Source: Burkholderiales bacterium
GTDB lineage: Bacteria; Pseudomonadota; Gammaproteobacteria; Burkholderiales; Burkholderiaceae_C
Assembly (NCBI GenBank): GCA_016223165.1
Contig: JACRPO010000005.1
Location: forward strand, 620,001 to 684,000
Direction: 5' to 3'
Length of the DNA stretch: 64,000 bases
Shown: piece by piece, positions 16,915-25,150 of the stretch
How positions within the stretch are numbered: position 1 is the stretch's first letter
How the letters are laid out: the number at the start of each line of letters is the position of its first letter
Program-made: the position numbers and the translations under genes
Notes under the pieces: generated by a model
Databases searched by the model: none
What the model was told of the DNA's origin: nothing
The model's input: the letters and a program-made list of their open reading frames with translations, nothing else

Positions 16915-17814
16915 TCAGGCCGTGGCCTTGGCTGCAGCGCGCGCCGCGTTCTCGGCCACGCCCTCGGCAAAGCGCGGCAGCAGTTCCTGCGGCAGGTCGT
17001 GCCCCATGCCGGGCACGATGTCGAGCACCGCACCGCGAATGCGCGCCGCGAGCTCGTGCCCTGCCTCCACCGGCACGAGCGGGTCGGCTTCGCCGTGGAT
17101 GACGCGCGTCGGCGCGCGGATGCCCTGCACGAGAGTGCTGCGGTCGCCGTCGCCGGCGATCGCCGCCAGCTGGCGCACGGTGCCGGCGGGCCGCCAGGCT
17201 CGCCGCACCGATGCCGAAAGCCGCTGCCGCAGTTGCTCCGGCGATGGCGGGAAGCCCGGGCTGCCGATGAGCTCCATGACGCGCGCCAGGTGCGCGACGA
17301 TGGCGTCCTCGTCGGCGCTGGCCGGTCGCGCCAGCAGTGCCCGCCGCACATGGGCGCGCGCCTGCGGCAGGCGGCGCGCACCGGTGGTCGTCATCATCAG
17401 CGTCAGGCTCTTCACGCGAGCGGGATGCGTGGCGGCGAGGTGCTGCGAGATCATGCCGCCCATCGAGGCGCCGCAGACATGCACCGCGGGCACCCCGAGC
17501 GCGTCGAGCACGCCGACGGCGTCGGCGGCCATGTCGGCGATGCCATACGGCGCGTGCACGGGCAGGTGCATCGCATAGCGCAGCGCCGCCCAGGCCAGGT
17601 TGGGCACGCCGAGGTGGTCGAGCTGCGTCGACAGGCCGGCATCGCGGTTGTCGATGCGCAGCACGCGGAAGCCCCGTGCGACGAGTTGCTGCACGAGCTC
17701 GTCGGGCCAGGCGATGAGCTGCATGCCCAGGCCCATGATCAGCAGCAGCGGCTCGCCGCCGGGCGGGCCCTGGTCGTCGATCTCAATCTCGATGCCGTTG
17801 CTCGGGATGCGCAT
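16915..17814 (-). CDS. Alpha/beta hydrolase fold protein
   Basis: The 299-residue alpha/beta hydrolase has an oxyanion segment LLLIMGLGMQLIAWP, nucleophile elbow GASMGG (Ser), acid in HGEADPLVP and catalytic His in GMGHDLP. Similar proteins are esterases or lactonases of unknown substrate and cluster with lipid genes. ATG 17814 (MRIPSNGIEIE) fits the family start; GTG 17838 is an in-frame alternative. It follows another hydrolase and the wax ester/triacylglycerol synthase on the same strand, so a role in storage-lipid turnover is possible. That is inferred from position only. No signal peptide is visible. Confidence 0.88.
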   Translation of the reverse strand: MRIPSNGIEIEIDDQGPPGGEPLLLIMGLGMQLIAWPDELVQQLVARGFRVLRIDNRDAGLSTQLDHLGVPNLAWAALRYAMHLPVHAPYGIADMAADAVGVLDALGVPAVHVCGASMGGMISQHLAATHPARVKSLTLMMTTTGARRLPQARAHVRRALLARPASADEDAIVAHLARVMELIGSPGFPPSPEQLRQRLSASVRRAWRPAGTVRQLAAIAGDGDRSTLVQGIRAPTRVIHGEADPLVPVEAGHELAARIRGAVLDIVPGMGHDLPQELLPRFAEGVAENAARAAAKATA

Positions 17815-17856
17815 GGACGTGGTCGCCGCGGAGTGCACGGCAGTGGTTGGGAGTGC

Positions 17857-17886
17857 CCGGAAGGGGCCGGAAGGGGCCGGAAGGGG
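17857..17886. repeat. 10-bp tandem repeat, three perfect copies
   Basis: CCGGAAGGGG is repeated three times without change in the 78-bp gap between the two hydrolase genes, where a leader or ribosome-binding site of the downstream gene would be expected. Confidence 0.85.
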
Positions 17887-17892
17887 AAATGC

Positions 17893-18732
17893 TCAGACCG
17901 AGAGCGCGGCCTGGATCGGCGCGTGCCCGGTGACCTTGTAGAACCAGCGGCGGGCGCCGCGTAGGTCGAAGCGCTTCCAGCGTGCCGGGTCCTGCACCAG
18001 GCGGTCGGCGATGGCGTACAGCGCCAGCGGGTTCATGCCCATGCCGATGTGGCTGGCGTGCACCTCGATGTTCTCGGTGTTCGGATGCTCGGGGTTGATG
18101 CTGCACTGCCAGGCGACGACGCCGTCGCTCTTGCTGTACAGCGAGGTGGTCGGGCACGCCGGCGGCACCTTGATCTGCTCGATGAGCGCGGGGTCGTGCA
18201 CCGACTGCCCGCTCACCATCTCGTAGAAGCGCCAGGCATTGGTGGCGCGCGGATGGCCCGCGAACGGCGTGCCGAGCGTGATGACGCAGCGGGCATGCTC
18301 GGGCTGCTCCTTGGCGAGCTCGCGCGCGTAGATGCCGCCCAGGCTCCAGCCGACCAGGCTCACGCGCTCGCGGTGGCGCGCCGCCACCTGCGCCAGCTGG
18401 GCGCGGCAGCCCTCGAGCACGCCGCCGCGCGGGCCGAAGTTGAAGCCCTGCTTCCAGGCATAGGCGGTGTAGCCGCGGTCGCGCAGGAAGTTGCGCAGCG
18501 CGGCGGTGCTGAAGTCGGAGGCGCCGAGCCCCGGGTAGACGATGACCGGATGGCCGTCGCCCACGGGAAGGCGCGACAGCCACGGGCTGGCGGCGAGCAG
18601 CGCCGCATACTCCCAGGGCGCGCGCGCCTCCAGCAGCATGAGCAACGGATGCGGCGGCTGCAACTCGGCGCCGTGCTCGGCGCCGCGATCCATCTCGAGG
18701 GGCGCGCGGCGGCGCCGGTACTGCGAGGTCAT
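17893..18732 (-). CDS. Alpha/beta hydrolase, lipase/esterase-like
   Basis: The 279-residue protein has an alpha/beta hydrolase core with PVIVYPGLGASDFS at the oxyanion loop and nucleophile elbow SLVGWSLGGIYARELA (Ser). A later YSKSDGVVAW segment may carry the acid and VHASHIGM the catalytic His. The overall pattern resembles the PGAP1/triacylglycerol lipase-like group seen beside bacterial wax ester synthase genes. It starts 4 bp after the synthase stop codon and is surely co-transcribed with it. It may release fatty acids from the neutral lipid made by the synthase. No export signal is visible, so it is probably cytoplasmic. Confidence 0.86.
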   Translation of the reverse strand: MTSQYRRRRAPLEMDRGAEHGAELQPPHPLLMLLEARAPWEYAALLAASPWLSRLPVGDGHPVIVYPGLGASDFSTAALRNFLRDRGYTAYAWKQGFNFGPRGGVLEGCRAQLAQVAARHRERVSLVGWSLGGIYARELAKEQPEHARCVITLGTPFAGHPRATNAWRFYEMVSGQSVHDPALIEQIKVPPACPTTSLYSKSDGVVAWQCSINPEHPNTENIEVHASHIGMGMNPLALYAIADRLVQDPARWKRFDLRGARRWFYKVTGHAPIQAALSV

Positions 18733-18736
18733 GCCG

Positions 18737-20605
18737 TCATTTTCGAGTGCGGCCGGAAGTGCGGCCTTGGGAGCTTGCCCCAGGTCGGCGTGTCCCGGCC
18801 GCGACAGCCGAAGCCCGCTTGGCGGGCTTTGCGGGCTTGGCGGACTTCGCCTTGCCGGAATCCTTGGCCCTTGCGGCCTTCGCCGGCGCGGGCGCCTTCA
18901 CGGCCGCCACCGCCTTCAGGGCGCGCCGCGCCGAGCCGCTCATCGCCGTCCCGGCCGCGGCGGCGGCACTGGCGGCGCTGGCGACATTGGCGAACGCCTC
19001 GCGCGCCACCTTTGCCGTCATCTGCGTGGTCACCGTCGAAGCCGCGTGCACGGCGGCGCGACCGAGCGCACCGTCCACCGCCTCGCGCAGCCGCCGCGTC
19101 GTGCGGCCGACGAGGCCGGGTGCGGCCGCCGCGGCGGCGGCGAGATCGGCATCGAGCGAGCCGACGAGCACGCGCAGGTCGTCCAGCGCCACGCGCAGCG
19201 CCTCGGCCAGTGCGGCCAAGTCGGGCGCGGCCGCGGCGTCGGCGATGAGGCCGAAGTCGAGCGACTGGTCGTAGCTCTGCACGGTGATGTTGAGCGCGAT
19301 GCCGTGCACGACGATGGAGGTCGGGTAGTTGGTGAGCATGTGCGCGCCGGCCAGGTACAGCGGCACCGGCGGCCCGGGCACGTTGCTGATGACGACGTTG
19401 GCCACCTGCGGGATGCGCTCGGCCACCTTGGCCTTGCCGTAGAGCGCCGTCGCCGCCTCGAGCAGCCAGGGCACGCCGAGCGAAGGAAAGTCGGTGGGCA
19501 GGATGCTCTTCAGGCTGCCCATGGTCGACTTCATCGCCGCGGTGGCCGCCTTCACGTGCGCCAGGCGCCGCCGCGGGTCGGCGATATTGGTGCCGAGGTT
19601 CACCAGGCTCATCGAGGCCTGGTTGTCCGAGCTCGTGTCGCCCTTCTCGCGCAGCGAGATCGGCACCGCGGCGATCAAGCTCTTGCGCGGCAGCGCCTGC
19701 CGCTTGGCGAGGTAGCGGCGCAGCGCCGTGCTGGCGAGCCACAGCACGATGTCGTTGATGGTGCCCTCGCTGGCGCGGCCGAGCGCCTTCACCTCGGCCA
19801 GCGGCAAGGTGACGGCAGCGAAGGCGCGTGCCTCGGTGACCGAGGCGTTGAAGGGGGTGCGCGGTGCGAGTGCAATGTTGGCGACGCTCCCCTTGCCGCG
19901 GCCCGCGCCGAGCAGCGGCAGCGCGCCGCGGCTCACCGCCTGGCCGGCGGCGCTGCCGAGCGTGCCCACGGTGCCGGGCAGCTCGCGGATGATCTGCGCC
20001 ACCTTCTGCGCCTGGCTGCCGAGCACGCCGCGCAGCATCTCGGTCATGCTGATCTCGAAGGTCTTCTCGCGCCGGCTCGGCCGCGCCTCGACGGCACGCG
20101 GCTGCGCTGTCGTGTCCAGGATCGCATTGGCCAGCGCCACCGCCGCCTGGCCGTCCACCGCGGCATGGTGCAGCTGCGTGTACATGGCGACGCGCCGGCG
20201 GCCCGAGGCGCCGGGGGCGAGGCCCTCGAAGACGTGGAACTTCCACAGCGGCCGGCGGCGGTCGAGCAGCACCGGATGCAGCCGGCCGACCTCGGCCTGA
20301 AGCTCGGCCATGCCGTCGCCGAGCTTCGCCGAGGCGGGCAGGCGGGTCTCGACGATGTGCGCCGCGAGGTCGGGCTCGGCGTCGACCCAGGCCGGGTTGG
20401 CCATGTTCAGCGGCATCCACCACAGCCGCCGCCGCAGCACCGGCGTCACCGGCAGCCGCGCCGCCATGTGCCTGCGCAACGCCGTGACGAAGCGGCCCTT
20501 GAAGCCCGCGGGCAGCTCGAAGACATGCAGCGCGCCCACGTGCATGGGCATCTGCGGCGTCTCGAGGTAGAGGAAAGTGGCGTCGAGCCCCGACAGCTGC
20601 TTCAT
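18737..20605 (-). CDS. Wax ester synthase / acyl-CoA:diacylglycerol acyltransferase with basic Ala/Lys-rich tail
   Basis: The 622-residue protein starts MKQLSGLDATFLYLETPQMPMHVGAL, the typical WS/DGAT opening, and has the active-site HHAAVDG at residues 146-152 (HHxxxDG) plus NVVISNVPGPPVPLY near the C-terminal part. It esterifies acyl-CoA to alcohols or diacylglycerol, making wax ester or triacylglycerol at the membrane or lipid-droplet surface. The core normally ends near residue 470; here about 150 more residues follow, Ala-rich then Lys/Ala/Pro-rich (AKPAKPAKRA), resembling phasin or histone H1-like tails. GGAG stands 8 bases before ATG 20605; a second ATG lies 6 bases upstream. Confidence 0.94.
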   Translation of the reverse strand: MKQLSGLDATFLYLETPQMPMHVGALHVFELPAGFKGRFVTALRRHMAARLPVTPVLRRRLWWMPLNMANPAWVDAEPDLAAHIVETRLPASAKLGDGMAELQAEVGRLHPVLLDRRRPLWKFHVFEGLAPGASGRRRVAMYTQLHHAAVDGQAAVALANAILDTTAQPRAVEARPSRREKTFEISMTEMLRGVLGSQAQKVAQIIRELPGTVGTLGSAAGQAVSRGALPLLGAGRGKGSVANIALAPRTPFNASVTEARAFAAVTLPLAEVKALGRASEGTINDIVLWLASTALRRYLAKRQALPRKSLIAAVPISLREKGDTSSDNQASMSLVNLGTNIADPRRRLAHVKAATAAMKSTMGSLKSILPTDFPSLGVPWLLEAATALYGKAKVAERIPQVANVVISNVPGPPVPLYLAGAHMLTNYPTSIVVHGIALNITVQSYDQSLDFGLIADAAAAPDLAALAEALRVALDDLRVLVGSLDADLAAAAAAAPGLVGRTTRRLREAVDGALGRAAVHAASTVTTQMTAKVAREAFANVASAASAAAAAGTAMSGSARRALKAVAAVKAPAPAKAARAKDSGKAKSAKPAKPAKRASAVAAGTRRPGASSQGRTSGRTRK

Positions 20606-20648
20606 CGTCATGTCTCCGATCCTTGTTCTTGCGGCTTCTTCGCGTTGC

Positions 20649-21617
20649 TCAAGCGTTGGCCATCGGCCGGGCTCGGCGCCGCACCAGCGCGGGCAGTTCG
20701 TTGCCGGCCAGCGCCGCGAGCACGAGTGCGCCGCCGGCGAGCACGGGGGTGGCCGGCGCCTCGCCGGCACCGATCCAGGCCCAGGCGACGCCGAACAGCA
20801 CCTCGAGCAGCGCGAGCAGCGAAGCCTCGGGCGCGCTCAGCGATCGGGCGGCCACCACGGCCATCAGGCACGGGATGGCCAGCTGCACCACCCCCAGCAG
20901 CGCCAGCCAGCCGAGGTCGTGCGCCGAGGCCGCGAGCGGCCAGGCGAGCGGCAGCGCGAGAGCCGCCGACAGCACGGCGCCGAGCAGCACGGCGGCGAGC
21001 ATGTCGGCCGCGGCATCGTGGCCCGCCGGATCCACGCCTGCCTGCTGCCCGCTGTTGCGCGCCGAGCCGTGCGCGGCCGATCGATGGAGGTGCTGCAGCA
21101 GCGTCCAGTTCGTCGCTGCCGCGAGTGGCACCGCCAGCGCCACCACCGTGCCGAGCAGGTGGCGCGCCTCGCCGGCGCTGAACTGCGCCCCGTACATCCA
21201 GGCGATGCCGAGCCCCGCTGCCGCGATCGCCACCCAGGTGCGCAGGGCCAGCCTGTGCCCGAGCAGCCCCCGCGCGAGGAGGGCCGTGAACAGCGGCGCC
21301 AGCGCCATCGTCACCAGCACGTTGGCCACCGTGGTGAGCGTCAGCGCCACCATGAAGGCGGTGTACATGACGCACCAGCACAGGCCCGACAGCCAAAACG
21401 CGCGCCCGCCGCGTGCGAAGGTGCGCCACAGCGGCACGGGACCGCGCCAGGCGACCAGCAGCGCGGCCAGGGCGATGGCATTGAAGGCGCTGCGCCAGAA
21501 GGTGAGCTCGAAGCCGCGGGCGCTTTCGAGCTGGCGCGTCACGACGCCGGCGATGCTCCACAGCAGCGCCGCGCAGATCATGGTCAGTACGGCGCGGCGG
21601 TGAGTGAGGGTCGGCAT
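20649..21617 (-). CDS. DMT superfamily permease (EamA family)
   Basis: The 322-residue membrane protein has about ten hydrophobic helices forming two EamA repeats: the first from RRAVLTMICAALLWSIAGVV, the second from DMLAAVLLGAVLSAALALPL to the C-terminus. The linker between halves contains a hydrophilic His/Ser/Gly-rich stretch of about 30 residues. The start at 21617 (MPTLTHRRAV) gives the normal length; longer open sequence upstream lies in the opposite-strand FecR-like gene region. It precedes the wax ester synthase by 43 bp on the same strand. Substrate unknown. Confidence 0.87.
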   Translation of the reverse strand: MPTLTHRRAVLTMICAALLWSIAGVVTRQLESARGFELTFWRSAFNAIALAALLVAWRGPVPLWRTFARGGRAFWLSGLCWCVMYTAFMVALTLTTVANVLVTMALAPLFTALLARGLLGHRLALRTWVAIAAAGLGIAWMYGAQFSAGEARHLLGTVVALAVPLAAATNWTLLQHLHRSAAHGSARNSGQQAGVDPAGHDAAADMLAAVLLGAVLSAALALPLAWPLAASAHDLGWLALLGVVQLAIPCLMAVVAARSLSAPEASLLALLEVLFGVAWAWIGAGEAPATPVLAGGALVLAALAGNELPALVRRRARPMANA

Positions 21618-21785
21618 GAGGGGCGTGAGACAGGTGGCGAGGCCTGCGTCGCAGGGCCGTTGGCCGCTTCCCCGGCGACTGTACCGGGCCGAGCCGCTAC
21701 CATTGCCGGTGATTCGCCTGTCGTGATCGACGTGCAGGTCAGGACAAACGTGAACAACGAAGAAGCAGTGCTGGTGAGGAGTGCC

Positions 21786-22679
21786 GTGGTTCGCCGTGCC
21801 GGGGCGGGGCTGCGCGTGCGGGCGCAGGCGCTGGCGATCGCGCTCGCTGCGTTTGCGGCCGCCCAGGCGCAGGCGCAGGACTGGGTCATCAGCGTGCTCG
21901 AGGGCGAGGCGGTCGTCGTCGACGGCCTGCGCCGCGTGACGGCCACGGCGGGGCAGCGGCTGGAGCCCGGTGCCATCGTCGAGACGAGCCCCAAGACCCT
22001 GCTGCTGCGCATCGAAGGCGCCGACCAGAGCACCTACGACCTCGGCCCCGAGGCGCGCGCGATGCTGGCGCCTGCGGGTTTCCCCGCAAAGAACGAGCGA
22101 GCACCCCAGATCTACTTGCTGCATGGCTGGCTCAAGGGCACGGCGCGCGGCCCGCGCGAGGCCGCCGGCATCGTCACGCCGGCGCTCGAGGTGCTTCCGT
22201 TCAAGGGCTCGGTGGTGCTGCACCAGATGAAGCGCGAGCACGTCGCCTTCGTCGAGAGCGGGCGCGTCGATCTCGTCGAGCGCCGCCTCGGCAGCGGCTC
22301 CATCGCCGTCAACGCTGGCGAGTTCTACGGTGGCGAAGGCGCGCGCCGCGGCAGCGTGGCGGCGCGCCCGGCACCGAGCTGGCTGCAGACGGTGCCACGC
22401 TCGTTCCGCGACCCCATTCCGCTGCGCGCCGCGGCCTTCCGCGACAAGCGCATCGAGCCCGTGCCGCTGCCGGGCCCCACGTACGCGCAGCTCGCCGACT
22501 GGCTGACGGCGGAGATGACCCTGCGCGTGCAAATGCCCGCGCGCTTCGCGCCGCTGGTGCGCGACGCCGCCTTCCGCGCCGAGATCGCCTCGCATCTGCC
22601 GGTGCACCCCGAGTGGGGGCCCATCATCAACCCCCCCGAGCCCCGCCCGCGCAGGACGACAACTGGAGCAAGTCGATGA
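21786..22679 (+). CDS. Exported FecR-like domain protein
   Basis: About 297 residues if begun at GTG 21786, which has AGGAG four bases upstream and gives a good signal peptide (basic VRRAGAGLRVRAQ, hydrophobic LAIALAAFAAA, then AQAQA|QDW). GTG 21750 is an alternative. The mature part has a FecR-like domain: DWVISVLEGEAVVVDGLRR, then AGQRLEPGAIVETSPKTLLLRIEG. Such domains act as periplasmic sensors or scaffolds that bind surface ligands or other proteins. The stop overlaps the ATG of the heme-sensor gene (ATGA), and a Ser/Thr kinase gene follows, so the three probably form one signalling unit. Confidence 0.82.
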   Translation: MVRRAGAGLRVRAQALAIALAAFAAAQAQAQDWVISVLEGEAVVVDGLRRVTATAGQRLEPGAIVETSPKTLLLRIEGADQSTYDLGPEARAMLAPAGFPAKNERAPQIYLLHGWLKGTARGPREAAGIVTPALEVLPFKGSVVLHQMKREHVAFVESGRVDLVERRLGSGSIAVNAGEFYGGEGARRGSVAARPAPSWLQTVPRSFRDPIPLRAAAFRDKRIEPVPLPGPTYAQLADWLTAEMTLRVQMPARFAPLVRDAAFRAEIASHLPVHPEWGPIINPPEPRPRRTTTGASR

Positions 22680-23545
22680 AGCTGCTGGTCAAGTTCAACC
22701 TGCTGTTCCTGCTCGTGATGCTGCTCGGCCTCGGCGTGAGCGGCGTCATCACGAAGAACCTGCTCGAGGCCAACGCCAAGGACGAGGTGCTGAAGCAGGC
22801 CACGCTGCTGATGGAGAAGGCACTGGCCGTGCGCGGCTACACCACGGGCCAGATCACCAAGCTGCTGCAGACGCAGCTGAAGTACGAGTTCCTGCCGCAG
22901 GCCATCCCGAGCTACTCCGCAACCGAGGTGCTCGGCGCGCTGCGCTCCAAGTACCCGGACTTCCTCTACAAGGAGGCGACGCTCAATCCGACCAACCCGC
23001 GCGACCGCGCCGCCGGCTGGGAGGTCGACGTGGTGAACCAGTTCCGCAACGACGCCGGCATGGGCGAGGCGTCGGGCACGCGCGACACGCCCGCGGGCCC
23101 GAGCCTGTGGATCGCGCGGCCGCTGCGCATCACCAACCCGGCTTGCCTGGAATGCCACAGCAGCGTCGAAGCGGCGCCGAGAACGATGATCGACAAGTAC
23201 GGCCCGGCCAACGGCTTCGGCTGGCAGCTCAACGAAGTCATCGGGGCGCAGATGGTCTCGGTGCCCCTGTCGGTGCCGATGGCGCGCGCCGATCGCTCCT
23301 TCCGTGTCTTCATGGGTGCGCAGATCGGCGTCTTCGTGGCGCTGGGCATCGTGCTCAACCTGATGGTCTGGCTGCTCATCGTGCGCCCGGTGCTCAAGCT
23401 CGCGGCGCTGGCCGACCGCGTCAGCCAGGGGGACCTCGATGCGCCCGAGTTCTCGGCCGGCAAGGACGAGATCGGCATCCTGGCCTCCTCGTTCTCGCGC
23501 ATGCGCGCGAGCGTCGTGCAGGCCATGAAGATGCTGGAGAGCTGA
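22676..23545 (+). CDS. Membrane c-heme sensor (Tll0287-like/DUF3365) with HAMP domain
   Basis: The 289-residue protein has an N-terminal membrane helix (LLFLLVMLLGLGVSGVI), a periplasmic Tll0287-like domain of about 180 residues with one c-type heme site C157-L-E-C160-H161, a second helix (about 211-236) and a cytoplasmic HAMP domain (VRPVLKLAALADRVSQGDLDAPEF) at the end. No histidine kinase, cyclase or methyl-accepting output domain follows the HAMP. It looks like a redox, NO or gas sensor that passes its signal to a separate partner, the obvious candidate being the Ser/Thr kinase 98 bp downstream. It overlaps the FecR-like gene by 4 bp. Confidence 0.88.
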   Translation: MKLLVKFNLLFLLVMLLGLGVSGVITKNLLEANAKDEVLKQATLLMEKALAVRGYTTGQITKLLQTQLKYEFLPQAIPSYSATEVLGALRSKYPDFLYKEATLNPTNPRDRAAGWEVDVVNQFRNDAGMGEASGTRDTPAGPSLWIARPLRITNPACLECHSSVEAAPRTMIDKYGPANGFGWQLNEVIGAQMVSVPLSVPMARADRSFRVFMGAQIGVFVALGIVLNLMVWLLIVRPVLKLAALADRVSQGDLDAPEFSAGKDEIGILASSFSRMRASVVQAMKMLES

Positions 23546-23643
23546 CGGTGGATCGCCGGCGCGTCCCCCCGTTTGCGGTGCCCCGAGTGACCCTGCGGTA
23601 GCCGCGGGACAGCCGCCCTGCGACACTGCGCCCACCCTGCCCC

Positions 23644-25041
23644 ATGAGCCTCCCCCAGCAACTCGGCAAGTACCGCATCGTCTCGGTGCTCGGCGAGGGC
23701 GCCATGGGCGTCGTCTACAAGGGCTTCGACCCCGGCATCCAGCGCACCGTGGCGCTGAAGACGATCCGCCGCGACCTCGCCATCTCCGACGGCAGCGGCG
23801 CTTCGGCGCAGCAGCGCTTCCGCGTCGAGGCGCAGGCCGCCGGCCGGCTCTCGCATCCGGGCATCGTCTCGGTCTACGACTTCGGCGACGAAGGCGACCT
23901 GTCGTACATCGCGATGGAGTTCATCGAGGGCAGTTCGCTCTCGCGCTACAACGCCAAGGGCAAGATCTTCAGCGACGACGACGTCGCCAGCATCACCGTG
24001 CAGCTGCTCGATGCGCTCGACCACTCGCACTCGCACGGCGTCTGGCACCGCGACATCAAGCCGGCCAACGTGCTCATCACGCACGATGGCAAGGTCAAAG
24101 TCGCCGACTTCGGCGTCGCGCGCATCGAGCACAACGACCTCACGGTGGCCGGCAGCGTCATCGGCACGCCGGGCTACATGGCGCCCGAGCAGTTCCTCGG
24201 CGAGCCGATCGACTCGCGCGTCGACATCTACGCCACCGGCGTGCTGCTGTACCAGCTGCTCGTCGGGCGGCCGCCGTTCACGGGCAACACCGAGTCGCTG
24301 CTGTACCGCGTCGTGCACGAGCCGCCGGTGCTGCCTTCGCTGACCCCGGGCTATGCCCGCGGCGCCAACTTCGACGAGGTGGTGGCAAAGGCGCTGGCCA
24401 AGGACCGGCGCAACCGGCACGCGAGCCCGGCCGCCTTCAAGCAGGAGCTGCTCGAGGCCTTCGCGCGGCCGGTGGCGCCGCGCGTCGCGCCGGGGGCGCT
24501 GTTCGCCCCGAGCGACGCGCCCACCGAGATCGTGCCGACGGTGCCTTCGCGCACCTCGAGCGCGCAGCCGCCGGCACATTGGGACCCGGCGCTGCTGCAG
24601 CAGGTGGAGGCCAAGCTCGCCCGCCACGTGGGGCCGCTCGCGGCCGTGCTCGTGCGGCGCAGCGCGCGAGCCTGCCACGACCTGCCCACGCTGTACGAGC
24701 GGCTGGCCGAACAGGTGACCAATGCCGACGCGCGCACGGCTTTCCTGAGCGAGGCACGCAGCCTGAAGACGCATCCCTCGCAGGGCAGCGGCGGCGGGGG
24801 CGGCACCGTTTCCGCTTTCGGCGGCCTCACCGGCACCAGCCTCGGCCTCATCCCCGATTCGCTGATCAACGCCTGCGCCAAGGTGCTGGCACAGTATCTC
24901 GGGCCCATCGCGCCCGTGGTGGCGCGCCGCTCGGCGGCCAAGGCGCCGAGCCGCGCGGCCTACTTCGACACGCTGGAGGCGGCGATCGCCAACCCCGCGC
25001 AGCGCAAGGCCGCGCGCGCGCTGCTCGACCGCCTGCCCTGA
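23644..25041 (+). CDS. Serine/threonine protein kinase (PknB-like, soluble) with duplicated C-terminal domain
   Basis: The 465-residue protein carries a complete Hanks-type kinase domain: glycine loop GEGAMGVVYKG, Lys39 in VALKTI, catalytic loop HRDIKPAN (H135, D137, K139) and D155-F-G. There is no membrane helix. After a Pro-rich linker come two similar segments of about 45 residues, one with LARHVGPLAAVLVRRSA and one with LAQYLGPIAPVVARRSA, a duplicated small helical domain seen at the end of some proteobacterial kinases. The context (exported FecR-like protein and heme-HAMP sensor upstream) suggests it is the output of that sensor, though direct contact is inferred. No cognate phosphatase is seen nearby. 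Confidence 0.93.
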   Translation: MSLPQQLGKYRIVSVLGEGAMGVVYKGFDPGIQRTVALKTIRRDLAISDGSGASAQQRFRVEAQAAGRLSHPGIVSVYDFGDEGDLSYIAMEFIEGSSLSRYNAKGKIFSDDDVASITVQLLDALDHSHSHGVWHRDIKPANVLITHDGKVKVADFGVARIEHNDLTVAGSVIGTPGYMAPEQFLGEPIDSRVDIYATGVLLYQLLVGRPPFTGNTESLLYRVVHEPPVLPSLTPGYARGANFDEVVAKALAKDRRNRHASPAAFKQELLEAFARPVAPRVAPGALFAPSDAPTEIVPTVPSRTSSAQPPAHWDPALLQQVEAKLARHVGPLAAVLVRRSARACHDLPTLYERLAEQVTNADARTAFLSEARSLKTHPSQGSGGGGGTVSAFGGLTGTSLGLIPDSLINACAKVLAQYLGPIAPVVARRSAAKAPSRAAYFDTLEAAIANPAQRKAARALLDRLP

Positions 25042-25044
25042 TCA

Positions 25045-25062
25045 GTCGGCGCGTGCGCCGAC
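25045..25062 (+). terminator. Possible hairpin terminator after the kinase gene
   Basis: GTCGGCGC and GCGCCGAC form a perfect 8-bp stem 3 bp after the kinase stop, and a second G+C hairpin (CGCCGCCC/GGGCGGCG) follows at about 25070-25092. There is no U-tract in this direction, so termination efficiency is uncertain. The kinase and typA genes converge here. Confidence 0.3.
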
Positions 25063-25095
25063 GCGCGCCCCCGCCGCCCGCGGGAGGGCGGCGTG

Positions 25096-25150
25096 ATCAG
25101 GCGGCCATGAGAGGGCCATGAGGCGGCCATCAGGCGGCCATCAGGCGGCC
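25096..25150. repeat. 11-bp tandem repeat (five copies) running into the typA stop codon
   Basis: Five 11-bp units (ATCAGGCGGCC and close variants) run without gaps from 25096 to 25150. The last unit covers the typA stop codon and final two codons, so the copies beyond look like duplications of the gene end. Confidence 0.9.
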
